NCBI GenBank assembly: GCA_030522415.1
Contig: CM060118.1
Span: 23,973,651 to 24,037,650 of the forward strand
From: Channallabes apus
Taxonomy: Eukaryota > Chordata > Actinopteri > Siluriformes > Clariidae
Direction: 5' to 3'
DNA length: 64,000 nt
Under the pieces are notes generated by a model. The model worked only from the letters and a program-made list of their open reading frames with translations, had not been told where the DNA came from and did not search any database. A program made the position numbers and the translations under genes. Below, in pieces: positions 46,540 to 56,117 of this stretch (position 1 is the stretch's first letter; each line of letters begins with the position of its first letter).

Positions 46540-46720
46540 AAACTTGGATTGCGAGCATAATTCATTCCGGAAGTGTGCTAGTATATCAAAGCACTCGTAT
46601 ACCAAAGTGAATTTATGGAATTTATGCAAATAATGGAAACTCATTCCACAACCCCAAAATATTCATGGAAAAATAATTAATACAAACATAAAGTAAAAAT
46701 ATAACAAATTAATCTTGCAC
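46540..46720. repeat. Probable dispersed repeat
   Basis: Contains ACTTGGATTGCGAGCATAA and AGCACTCGTATACCAAAG, phrases I recall as repeated in fish genomes. A distantly similar stretch may be at 63714-63830. Weak evidence. Confidence 0.35.
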
Positions 46721-47097
46721 TTTACTTTTGATAAGAATCGTGGCTGCGAAAGACACAACTTTGACAGACACACAAACGCGTGCATGTACAGTACACTCAC
46801 ACATACATGCACACACAACAAAATCACTGCTTTGTCTGAGAACGTCTTTAACAAGGATGTTGACTATACGAATGCATGCCCACCGAGACCAGACAGTCTG
46901 ATAAAATGTCCAACGCATTATTAAAAAAAGTTTGTAGAAGTACTGTTGTTAAAAAAAAATTATGAATAACTGTGCTTGGCGGTCACTTAAAGGCTTGGTA
47001 AAGTTACAAATCAACAGTAGAAATCATAGCTATGTTTAATTGTGAAATAAGAGCATTTTCAGAGACGTCATGTGACCAGAACTCACAGGGTTGTGAC
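46721..47097 (+). other. prkg1: prkg1 intron 2, no feature seen
   Basis: Nothing recognised. Confidence 0.5.
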
Positions 47098-47325
47098 TAA
47101 ACGTCTCGGGTTACTTTGCTGTAACCCTGTTGCCTGAAATGGCTGCGTGAAAACGCTATGGGAAACATCTTGTCATGTTGCCGGTTGTGAAGCATGTGTG
47201 TATAAACACGCCAAATTTTGGCCTATATATCCTCGGTCAGGTGATGTCATCTGATGAGACGCACCTGGAGGGTTGTAAATAGGAGTGAGCCAGAACCATT
47301 CCTCAGATTGATTTGTCTGAACGGA
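47098..47325. repeat. DIRS inverted terminal repeat, left copy
   Basis: Pairs as an inverted copy with 53255-53465. Shared landmarks include GAAAACGCTATGGGA, CATGTTGCCGGTTGTGAA, CCAAATTTTGGCCTATAT and CAGAACCATTCCTCAGATT. The best-matching core is about 180 bp, 47145-47325. The tip holds CGTCTCGGGTTAC, as in other fish DIRS ends that I recall. Confidence 0.9.
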
Positions 47326-47375
47326 CGTCCGGTCACGTAGGCAGTGCGGCATTGGGACGCAGCATTGGACAGTGG

Positions 47376-48400
47376 ACTGGGTCTACCTGCTTAGCAACAC
47401 TTGCTGCAGGGGAATACCTCTTGCTAGTGCAATAGATGAGGCGATCCCCTGGTTGAATGATCCCTGATTCCTAGAGGCGAAGTGAGTCCACGCGCCTTAT
47501 AGGAGAGGGCAAAAGCATCTCTCACCCAGTATAATGGCGCTCTGACTAACGCCACTGGCTGATGCGGTGGACGTAAATCTGAAGAGCACGTACTGGACAG
47601 TAAGTGAAGTTTCTCCTGCTCCGAAGCTGTAAAAGGCGAAGGATAGAAGGCTTCAAAACAGCTTTCCTGCAGAAGCTCCAGCACTGAAACATTTCGGCAG
47701 TGGGTTGGTTCTACCTGCTTGGCACACACTTGCTGCAGGGGAATACCTCTTGCTAATCCAATAGCTGAGGCAATCCCCTGGTTGAATGAGCCCTGATTCC
47801 TAGAGGCGAAGTGAGCCCACGCGCCTCATAGGAGAGGGCAAAGCATCTAGTAGGTGTAAGGGCGGTAGCCCGCCGGTGACGGCCCCCAAAACATGCAAAA
47901 GCTGCTCTGACCTACACCACTAGCTGATGCGGTGGACGTAGATCTGAAGAGCACGTGCTGGATACAGTAAGTGAAGTCTTTCCTGCTCCGAAGCTGTAAA
48001 CGCGGAGGACAGAAGGCTTCAAAAACAATAGGGTGCATGTTGGGTTTATGGAGCTTTCGGAAGATAGATGAGAGAGGATGCAGTTACGTACGTCTTGAGA
48101 GTACTAGGGCACAAACCCAAGGACAGAAACTCCAGCACTGAAGCAATTCGGCAATGGACTGGGTTTACCTGCTTAGCAGACACTTGCTGCAGGGGAATAC
48201 CTCTTGCTAGTGCAATAGATGAGGCGATCCCCCTGGTTGAATGAGCCCTGATTCCTAGAGGCGAAGTGAGCCCACGCGCCTCATAGGAGAGGGCAATAGC
48301 ATCTCTCATCCAAAACATGTAAAAGCTGCTCTGACCTACGCCACTAGCTGATGCGGTGGACGTAAATCTGAAGAGCAGTAAAAGGCGAAGTATATCTTGA
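47376..48400 (-). pseudogene. Tyrosine-recombinase C-terminus, three tandem imperfect copies
   Basis: The same segment recurs in direct order at about 47376-47690, 47701-48020 and 48157-48400. Each encodes on the minus strand a version of ALSYEARGLTSPLGIRAHST followed by RG, containing the H-x-x-R motif (HSTR) of DIRS tyrosine recombinases. Shared phrases on the plus strand are TTGCTGCAGGGGAATACCTC and CTGATTCCTAGAGGCGAAGT. Copies differ by substitutions and small indels. The catalytic tyrosine region was not recognised. Confidence 0.8.
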
Positions 48401-48556
48401 AAGGCAAGAGGTCCACCTCTGCTACATGAAATCTCTCCCTGACTACTTCGGAGTGGGGTTTCCATTCCCCGTGTGTCAGAGATAGACTGGACAGTACTAC
48501 TGCTCCCACATTCATGCTGGAATGTAAATCGCCCTGAGGGACAGGAACCTGGTGCG

Positions 48557-48826
48557 CTAGCTATTAGCGTTGCGAGCACAGTCCGCCCTGGCGATAATAT
48601 ATGAGACTGCCATAGTGTTGTCCACCCGCACTAGGACATGGCAGCCTCTCAACTGTTGGAGGAAGTGCTTTAGGGCCAGAAATAGAGCCATCATTTCGGG
48701 GCAATTGATGTGCCGCGCGAGAAGATGGCCTCTCCAGCTCCCATCCTGAAACATGGCAGGAAAAAAATGAAGAACTAACAGCCTATTGGAGACTAGTGTT
48801 ACCCGAAACACCTGTAGCACAGCCAC
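48557..48826 (-). pseudogene. DIRS RNase H-like fragment
   Basis: Minus-strand frame with HINCPEMMALFLALKHFLQQ then RGCHVLVRVDNTMAVSYI. This is the pattern of the RNase H domain in DIRS Pol (E...LKHF...VRVDNT). It overlaps the Gypsy insertion border at 48813, so only residues left of that belong to the DIRS element. Confidence 0.75.
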
Positions 48827-49240
48827 ACAACAGGGACGCCTTCAACAACAGGAAATTGGTCTTGGAGCTAATGCTGCTCACCTGTGGCCGAAGGTGTGCC
48901 CTAGCGGTTTCTCTTTCCCCATTGACAGTGTTTTGGTCACCGGGCAAGTTCCCGCGCATGCGCGATCGCAACGCATGGGAACCCGGAAGTGACGTGGGTC
49001 ACATGATCTGGCATAAGGCCGGGACCGGCATAGAAGCCGAGACGGAGAGATGAAGACAGCGCGCTGCATGGTTTTTGAGACTGAGAGCCTGTTTGTGGAT
49101 TATTGTGGATTAATTTCATTCAGTACCCAGCTCATTCCGTTTATCGATCTCCCAGACCTCCCATCGTCATTTGGTGAGATCGATCCATCTCTCCAACTCA
49201 CCATTTCACCCCAATTGCCATATTTCAGACACTGGACTAT

Positions 49241-49275
<35 letters not shown>

Positions 49276-49540
49276 GCATACATCGCACACTCACTTTTTT
49301 CTATTTGTAGTATATTTGTATATATTTTGTATATATTGGTTTGTGGTGCACCGTGTTTGTTTATTTCTTTATTCCGTCTGTTTAATACACTTGGTTTAAT
49401 TTATTATAATTGTTTTGTGTCGCGTCGTGTTTTGTCCAGCTGCGGTTGCGCAATACCGGAAGTATTGTTTAACAGCCCATATTTAGATTCCCGAATCCGT
49501 TCTTTTGTGACCAAGCGGTTAATAAAATCCAAGCGTTACA
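48813..49540 (+). repeat. Gypsy 5' LTR
   Basis: 728 bp, TG...CA bounded. Contains a (CA)n run at about 49244-49272, an AATAAA at 49521-49526 near the end, and a promoter-like CpG block at 48950-49000. Confidence 0.93.
48953..48995 (+). promoter_or_regulatory. NRF1-like and ETS-CRE-like sites in the 5' LTR
   Basis: CGCGCATGCGCG (48953-48964) fits the palindromic NRF1 motif. CCGGAAGTGACGT (48983-48995) is a joined ETS (CCGGAAGT) and CRE (TGACGT) motif. In the 3' LTR the NRF1 half-site is changed to CGTGCATGCGCG (51777-51788) while the ETS-CRE block (51807-51819) is unchanged. Binding is inferred from motif match only. Confidence 0.5.
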
Positions 49541-49592
49541 TAGTGGTGGCCCGTACGGGGAATCTGTATTTTGGGATATTTTCCGGTTTTGT

Positions 49593-49865
49593 GTGATGTG
49601 GCTGAACAAAATGGACGATAATGTTAACATCGCTAATGCTAGTGCTAAAGCTAAGGCTAAGGCTAATGCTAGTAGTGCTGCTAAGGCCGACTGTGTAGTG
49701 GATACTAACATGCTGGTAGATGTAGAGAATGCTATGAATACACGCCGTAACCCTACAACTGAATTAACGTCAGTGATTAGTTCTTTATATATATATGAGA
49801 TAGCCATGATAATGACAATAAGGATGATGATGATTTTATTGTTCATGGGTCTGATATTGGGGTAG
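49593..49865 (+). pseudogene. Gypsy Gag leader, frameshifted upstream part
   Basis: A 90-codon frame; likely start ATG at 49611 (MDDNVNIANA). It has an Ala-Lys rich run from GCTAAN-type hexamer repeats. It stops just where the long ORF begins. Downstream of the (TA)n run at about 49786-49796, the frame of the long ORF reads DSHDNDNKDDDDFIVHGSDI and then continues into its Met, so a length change in the TA run probably split an originally continuous Gag. Confidence 0.6.
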
Positions 49866-49879
49866 TGCACACACTACAG

Positions 49880-51877
49880 ATGGAACTGAATCAATGTAAG
49901 ATGGACTTGGGGGCGCTTTCTGATAAAGTGAGCTCCATGGAGCTGGATTATAGACAATCCATAGACAGCAGTCTCAACAGGGAAAGCAGTCGTCGTGACG
50001 CAGTGGACGCGAGCCTGGAAGGGCTGCAGCGCTACTGCCAGGAGGCTCTCGAAAAGATGGAGAGAGCCATCGTTGACTGTTTTCTGCGACGTGACGCCAT
50101 CTGGGAAAACCGGATGAAGAGACTGCGTCCCACTTGTACGCCCACCGCCCACAGGTTACAGGCCTACACCCCTACACCATCTCCTACACAACATCGTCCC
50201 AGCACTCCAACCACTACAGCGACGGCCAAGGTGAAGCTACCAAGCACTCATGCCATCGCCGACGTTCCTCCTGGTGTTCCAGCACACTCCTCGGCTCTGC
50301 TCTCCTCCCCACTTTCTTCTTCTTCTTCTCTTCGTGCTCATCCATCCATCTGCGTGGAGTTTCCAGCCTTCTGTGACGCGTCAGAGACAGCGGAGGTATG
50401 GAACTTCATAGAGCAAGCAGAGAAGTACTTGGAGATCAGACCCCTGACCCGACCAGAGCTGCTGGGAACCCTCGGCACGGTTCTACGAGGGCCTGCTCTG
50501 AGTTGGTGGAAGGCGGAGAAAGGCAAGGTGAAGGACTGGCAGTCTTTTAAACAGGTATTCATGGCAGCGTTCATACTGGACGACGACCTCGACGAAGAGG
50601 AAGACAACCTGAGGTCTCCGGTACAGCAGCCAACGCAACGCCACAGAGACTTCGCCGATGACCACCCCGCCCTCTGTCTCATGGGGAAACCTGATATCTC
50701 CGATGAAGAACAAGTGGGGCAAACCAGGGAGAATATCCACACGAGAGTGGAAGGAGGTTTAAGAGGAGCGGCGAGCTCCAAGGAAAAACAGGTGAAGAGA
50801 GGCGCTAGGGGAGAGAAAGATCACGAGGACCGCTTTGTTCCTGGTCCAGATGCCATACCCCGAGCACCCCCGCCGCTGAAAGGAGCTGACACCCCACGTC
50901 TACCCACCATGTCCACTAAAGAGGCCTCCAGCTTCCCGAGCGACCTGAGCGAGATCAGCAGAGCCCAACAGAACGACCCAACGATCACGAAGCTGCTTTC
51001 CAAAGATCATCAAAGAGGCATACAAGATCAAAGGGTCACCTTCGAAGGTCGTCAGGGCGTGCTATATCGCCGGGTACCGGTAAGAAAAGGAGAGAAATTT
51101 CAGCTCGTTGTCCCCCAGTCACTAATAAGAGAGTTCCTTCAATACTATCACGACAATCCATTGGGAGGACACTGGGGACAACTGAAAACCCTGCTGAGGT
51201 TACTAGAGGTGGCGTGGTGGCCGACGGTGCGGAAGGACGTGTGGCGTTATACTAGAGCCTGCAGCATTTGCCACCGACACAAGATAGGACATCCATCAAC
51301 ACCCCGACAAAGACCTATCATGGAGGAGGGCCAACAAAGAGCAGAACACCGGAGATCCAGACAAGCCAGATGTCACAATACCCGGGGGGAAGCAGCGCAC
51401 TTTCAACCGGGAGACTTGGTGTGGATCCAAACTCGACCTCCCTCCTCCACAACAAGAGATTCTGCAAGGCGAGTGCCCCAGTGGGAGGGTCCAGCAGAGA
51501 TAAAACCCAGAAAAAACCCGAAAAAATACACAAGGTCTTGGGGATACCCACAAAAAGCCGATCGGTATGGTGTGGCGAATTTAAAGTGCTTGTGCGGACG
51601 TTCTCCTCAGACGCCGGAGGCTTGGGGGGGTGTCTATGTAGCACAGCCACACAACAGGGACGCCTTCAACAACAGGAAATTGGTCTTGGAGCTAATGCTG
51701 CTCACCTGTGGCCGAAGGTGTGCCCTAGCGGTTTCTCTTTCCCCATTGACAGTGTTTTGGTCACCGGGCAAGTTCCCGTGCATGCGCGATCGCAACGCAT
51801 GGGAACCCGGAAGTGACGTGGGTCACATGATCTGGCATAAAGCCGGAACCGGCATAGAAGCCGAGACGGAGAGATGA
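49880..51877 (+). CDS. Gypsy chimeric ORF: Gag plus integrase zinc-finger and C-terminal pieces
   Basis: About 665 codons from the first ATG (the open frame starts at 49865). N-terminal residues about 1-90 look coiled and charged, followed by a Ser/Thr/Pro-rich stretch. A Gag capsid-like region follows (ICVEFPAFCDASETAEVWNF, GPALSWWKAEKGKVKDWQSF). Then comes a basic/acidic linker. Next is the integrase H2C2 zinc-binding domain at about residues 415-475 of the frame (HDNPLGGHWGQLKTL, CSICHRHK), and an integrase C-terminal GDLVW motif at about 515. Protease, RT, RNase H and the DDE core are missing, yet the frame stays open across every deletion joint. The final 80 residues are read from the 3' LTR. 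Whether a protein is made is unknown. Confidence 0.8.
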   Translation: MELNQCKMDLGALSDKVSSMELDYRQSIDSSLNRESSRRDAVDASLEGLQRYCQEALEKMERAIVDCFLRRDAIWENRMKRLRPTCTPTAHRLQAYTPTPSPTQHRPSTPTTTATAKVKLPSTHAIADVPPGVPAHSSALLSSPLSSSSSLRAHPSICVEFPAFCDASETAEVWNFIEQAEKYLEIRPLTRPELLGTLGTVLRGPALSWWKAEKGKVKDWQSFKQVFMAAFILDDDLDEEEDNLRSPVQQPTQRHRDFADDHPALCLMGKPDISDEEQVGQTRENIHTRVEGGLRGAASSKEKQVKRGARGEKDHEDRFVPGPDAIPRAPPPLKGADTPRLPTMSTKEASSFPSDLSEISRAQQNDPTITKLLSKDHQRGIQDQRVTFEGRQGVLYRRVPVRKGEKFQLVVPQSLIREFLQYYHDNPLGGHWGQLKTLLRLLEVAWWPTVRKDVWRYTRACSICHRHKIGHPSTPRQRPIMEEGQQRAEHRRSRQARCHNTRGEAAHFQPGDLVWIQTRPPSSTTRDSARRVPQWEGPAEIKPRKNPKKYTRSWGYPQKADRYGVANLKCLCGRSPQTPEAWGGVYVAQPHNRDAFNNRKLVLELMLLTCGRRCALAVSLSPLTVFWSPGKFPCMRDRNAWEPGSDVGHMIWHKAGTGIEAETER

Positions 51878-52356
51878 AGACAGCGCGCTGCATGGTTTTT
51901 GAGACTGAGAGCCTGTTTGTGGATTATTGTGGATTAATTTCATTCAGTACCCAGCTCATTCCGTTTATCGATCTCCCAGACCTCCCATCGTCATTTGGTG
52001 AGATCGATCCATCTCTCCAACTCACCATTTCACCCCAATTGCCATATTTCAGACACTGGACTATCATACACACACACACACACACACACCCGCATACATC
52101 GCACACTCACTTTTTTCTATTTGTAGTATATTTGTATATATTTTGTATATATTGGTTTGTGGTGCACCGTGTTTGTTTATTTCTTTATTCCGTCTGTTTA
52201 ATACACTTGGTTTAATTTATTATAATTGTTTTGTGTCGCGTCGTGTTTTGTCCAGCTGCGGTTGCGCAATACCGGAAGTATTGTTTAACAGCCCATATTT
52301 AGATTCCCGAATCCGTTCTTTTGTGACCAAGCGGTTAATAAAATCCAAGCGTTACA
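51637..52356 (+). repeat. Gypsy 3' LTR
   Basis: 720 bp. Nearly identical to the 5' LTR; shorter (CA)n run. Carries AATAAA at 52337-52342. The internal ORF runs into it and stops at 51877. Confidence 0.93.
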
Positions 52357-52639
52357 CACCAGTGGTGGCGGAGCAAGAACACCGACCTCCTGGGGGTGCT
52401 AGGGAGAACACTTCATTAGTTTGAAAGGAATTCTGAGTGCCTCTCCCTATTGGAGGGGGCCACCCCCATTATTATTATTTTTTTTCAGTCTGACCTCTTT
52501 TGGGCGGATAGTGCTACGCGGCGCACCCCAATCTTTTAGAGGAGGTGCCCGGCTCCAAAAAACACCCTCATTGTGTTTTACGCCTCGCAAAAGTCAGACC
52601 CGGTCGAGACTGGGTGGCCAACAATCCTGACTCTTGAGC

Positions 52640-53156
52640 ACGGCGGGGAGGGAATTTCCCAAAAGCTTGTTCGTATAACTTCGCCTCAGAACCTAGTGGC
52701 GACCGAGTTAATCGCACAATCCTATCCTTGATGCGCCTGAGATTTAGCCACAGGTGCCTCCTGCGAAAACCATAGCAGCACGAGCCGTCTGCTTTGTTGC
52801 ACGAAGAGACAAGTCTGTAGCTCGGTGTAATTCCAATATGCCTTATCTTGAAGAGCCCCGCCAGTACTCAAGTCTCTCAGCAGGTCAGCCTGGTAGGCCT
52901 GCAAAACCTCCATGGTGTGCAGAGGAGCACCAAGCTGACCTACTGCCTGAAAAGCTTTTCCCTCCAGGGAAGAGGAATTCCCGTGATGAGAACCCGAAAG
53001 AAAGGAGCTTACCTCCGTCTCCCGCAGCTCTGTCAGATGCACGAGTTTTAAGCCAGGAATGCGCGGCGGCTGGAAGCTTCTCAAGGAATGCGAGGCGCGC
53101 ACAGCACTTAACCGAAGCAGTGTAGAGATCGCCCTCCGATATGGATTATCACACAC
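52640..53156 (-). pseudogene. DIRS Gag-like fragment, frameshifted
   Basis: The minus strand encodes GAPLHTMEVLQAYQADLLRD, matching the conserved LHTMAVLQAYQADLL phrase of fish DIRS Gag proteins. Further on, another frame gives SLRATKQTARAAMVFA, and a third RRHLWLNLRRIKD, so at least two frameshifts are present. It is the 5' coding part of the element, near the right terminal repeat as expected. Confidence 0.75.
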
Positions 53157-53254
53157 GGAGGGATATCTAGTTTAAACTCCGCCATATTGGTGAGTTAAAC
53201 ACTTTCTTATATTGCTGGTTTAAACACAGACATGCTCACAACAAGGTGAAGACA

Positions 53255-53465
53255 AAGAATCTGAGGAATGGTTCTGGCTCACTCCTATTTATAACCCTCC
53301 AGGTGCGTCTCATCAGATGACATCACCTGACCGAGGTTATATAGGCCAAAATTTGGTATGTTTATACACACATGTTTCACAACCGGCAACATGACAAGAT
53401 GTATCCCATAGCGTTTTCACTCAGCATCGAATGAAGCCTTTGGAAGGGAACAGTTACTGTATGTC
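53255..53465. repeat. DIRS inverted terminal repeat, right copy
   Basis: Inverted partner of 47098-47325. The two arms differ by scattered substitutions and the tip is more eroded here than on the left. Confidence 0.9.
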
Positions 53466-53489
53466 CGCACCGGCGCGCTTATGGAAGCA

Positions 53490-53880
53490 GTGTTGTGATC
53501 TGGGGTTGCTTCACTTGGTCAGTTCTAGACTCTAAAATTAAAATTGAATTAAGTCAGCTGGTGACCTTAATGTACTGTATGACAAGGTTATCCCGTCAAT
53601 GGCACTGGCATATTTCACAAAGACTGTGCCAAGACTCGTCAGGCTCAGTTTGTGAAATAGTGTTTCTGGGAGCATGAGGAATCATTTTCTCACATGGACT
53701 GGCAATCACAGAGTCCTGACCTTAACACAGTTAAAAGTCTATGGAATGTGTCTGAGAAGACACACTGTATGGAGTGGTTTGACTCTCCAAACATTAAAAC
53801 AAGATGTCAGAAAGAAATTATTGGAACTCTGAACGGAATTAAATGTTGTGATGTTGCTTAAGCCTGTCAGAACCATGGTT
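53490..53880 (+). pseudogene. Tc1 transposase fragment beside the DIRS end
   Basis: Plus-strand remains of a Tc1 catalytic region: MIWGCFTWS (glycine-rich box area) and CACATGGACTGGCAATCACA with CCTGACCTTAACACAG (the region before the catalytic Glu). Frames are broken and no terminal repeats are visible. The DIRS element may have inserted at its edge. Confidence 0.65.
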
Positions 53881-55710
53881 GGTTAGGAATGCATTTATAA
53901 CCTTATAGCCTCAAACTAAATGAAAATGAGATGCTATAACATTAGACTAAGGCTACTGTCTAGTTATTTTTTTCCTGTTACAGGTTACCTTTTAATAAGC
54001 AGTTAAGAGTTGACAACTGTGTGCCAGCAAATAGTCTAGCAGCTCATTTTAAGGGGCTTCGGGCACATTTGTTCAACAGGGTTTAAGGTAATATCATTAA
54101 CCAGAGTAATCGTAATAGTTACAATAGTAATAGCTACAGTATGTATATACTGTACAGTATGCAATAGGAGCAGAGTTTCCACTTCCTTTTTGACTTTTTT
54201 ATGTGAAAATTAATTCCAGTTATTTGCTGTGAAACAGTTTTATCCACCCTGCCTAACCCTGCTTAACCTTCTGTTCATGGGTCAGCATTACTTCTGTCCC
54301 AATTTTTGACCACTATATGCAATAACACTCTATGGGGCTAAAGGGACTAGTGAACATGCTGCTTTATGAGTGTAGATGTACAGTACCTGTCATTGATTGG
54401 AAAATAGTTTGTAGTAAGAATTAAAGGTTAAAAAGAAGCTGATCAGCTTTAATGTAATCAGTGATACTGTTGTTTTAGATTGAAGCCCACGTTCATGTCT
54501 GCTTGTCTTCATGTACAGCCTAACTTATTAATACAAAGAAATAAAATTTAGTGAAATTGAGTAACTTATGCCTTGTTTATGATAAGTTATACTTTTCTCA
54601 TTGTCAGCCAGGTACACTCCCTGTTTGAGTGAATCACAGATGAGAAATCGAAAAAAAAAGTAGATTGGATAAAGTTTTGTCTTTAAATGACTCTTACACC
54701 AAATTCACTTATACCACTTCAGTGTTGCTTTTTTAGCAGTGAAAATGTTACATAATCCCAGGTAAAATATTCAGTTTAGCTTTTCTAATTAATATCTATT
54801 GGTGCAGGTGTTTGTTTACATTGTGCAAGTAGCTTATTAGTAGCTTATTTTAAAGTATATTTTAAAATAGTTTTAGTATTAGTTTTAGTTTTAGTAGATT
54901 TTAGTATTTTAAATCCGGCACATAACTGTACATAACAACATCTCTTTTACTCACCATTTTGATTTCACTTATGGTTCAGGTTAAACTTCAGGCATGTATG
55001 AAAGTACTGCAAAAGTTTCAATAAATTCTCTCCAGTGGTCGATTTAAGACAACGCCACAGTTTGACGTTTATGGTTTAACTTCAGGAAAATACCAAAGGA
55101 CAATGTTTTATTGAATTCTGTCCAGCCAGTTTTGCATGATGTTGTGACAAAATCTGTCTGGACAGACATACAGACATAGAGACAGAATTTTTTCTGAGAC
55201 TGGTTTCAGGTCGTCCAATATGAAACGTAAAGCTATCATTGAAAGAGCGAGTTTTGACTAATGTACAGACAAAACCTTTTTTTAAAATTTATATAGATAT
55301 CATCAAGAAAAGCATCAAGTAAATTAATGGATCACTGGCTTATCTCTGTCAAAGAGCACCAAAAACAAAAGTGGTTATTAGTATTTAAACAGAATATAAA
55401 ATATGTTGAGTTTAGTTGTATGAAATGTTTTTCACTATTGCTACTGTGGATATTTAGAGAATTTGTGACTCAAACAGGCAGTTCAGTGTGTTAAGTAGCT
55501 GTACAATTGTATAATCTTGAGTAACGCTGTCGACTTGATTCTGTTCTTCACTGATATCAATTCAGTGATTCCATTTTTTTTTTCTAAACTGTTCTATTGA
55601 TATATTTTATGTCATAAATACTTACCTTTTGACTGACAGTGGTCTCAATTATATCTGTTTTATAAATCTACTTTGCCTGGCTGAAAGATTTTCAGTCGTT
55701 TTTCAGTTTC
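53881..55710 (+). other. prkg1: prkg1 intron 2, no gene seen
   Basis: A+T-rich, with no recognised repeat family or exon. Confidence 0.5.
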
Positions 55711-55722
55711 AACTTAACTGGT

Positions 55723-56105
55723 CGGCGGCACGGTGGTGTAGTGGTTAGCACTGTCGCCTTGCACCTCCAGGGTCTGGGTTCGATTCCCCGGCCAGGCTCG
55801 ATTCCCGTCTCTGTGTGCATGGAGTTTGCATGTTCTCCCCGTGCTTGGTGGGTTTCCTCCGGGTACTCCGGTTTCCTCCCACAGTCCAAAGACATGCAGG
55901 TTAGGCTAACTGGCGTTCCTAAATTGCCCGTAGTGTGTGATTGGGTGTGTGAGTGTGTGTATGTGTGTGCCCTGCGATGGATTGGCACCCTGTCCAGGGT
56001 GTACCCCTCGCCTAGTGCCCGAAGTCTCCTGGGATAGGCTCCAGGTCCCCCCGCGACCCTGAACACAGGATTAAGCGGTATAGAAGATGAATGAATGAAT
56101 GAATG
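55723..56105 (+). mobile_element. Full-length young SINE with 12-bp target duplication
   Basis: The best-preserved copy of the (GAAT)-family. Head CGGCGGCACGGTGGTGTAG, A box TGGTGTAGTGG, B box GGTTCGATTCC (both close to consensus), and a (GAAT)n tail ending at 56105. The duplication AACTTAACTGGT flanks it (55711-55722 and 56106-56117). Confidence 0.92.
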
Positions 56106-56117
56106 AACTTAACTGGT

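Larger units (their letters stand above)
48813..52356 (+). mobile_element. Non-autonomous Ty3/Gypsy LTR element, recent, nested in DIRS
   Basis: Two direct LTRs (48813-49540 and 51637-52356), each starting TGTAGCACAGCC and ending GCGTTACA, flank a 2.1-kb interior. CACC borders the element on both sides (48809-48812 and 52357-52360), consistent with a 4- or 5-bp target duplication. The LTRs differ by about three substitutions and a (CA)n length change, so insertion is recent. A primer-binding-like segment (TGGTGGCCCGTACGGGGA) starts at 49543. The interior has one long ORF of Gag plus integrase remnants; protease, reverse transcriptase, RNase H and the integrase core are absent. It therefore depends on a helper for movement. 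Confidence 0.92.
47098..53465 (-). mobile_element. Degenerate DIRS-type retroelement with inverted terminal repeats
   Basis: Outer ends are inverted repeats (see separate entries). Between them, on the minus strand, come a DIRS Gag-like fragment (53156-52640), then a nested Gypsy element (48813-52356), an RNase H-like fragment (about 48826-48560) and tyrosine-recombinase C-terminal segments (48579-47376). Inverted terminal repeats, a tyrosine recombinase instead of a DDE integrase, and this gene order are hallmarks of DIRS elements. Most of the reverse transcriptase is missing and all frames are broken. Without the insert the relic is about 2.8 kb. Confidence 0.82.

Noticed and set aside
48046..48579. 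177-codon minus-strand ORF as a host gene
   Set aside because: Contains the DIRS recombinase phrase HSTRG and lies between DIRS terminal repeats; part of the mobile element.
48883..49120. ORFs inside the Gypsy LTRs (repeated at 51700-51943)
   Set aside because: Identical ORFs in both LTRs reflect LTR duplication, not separate genes.
55730..55800. Possible tRNA gene (good A and B boxes)
   Set aside because: The boxes belong to a SINE head with a tail and target duplication; the sequence does not fold as a complete tRNA cloverleaf by inspection.
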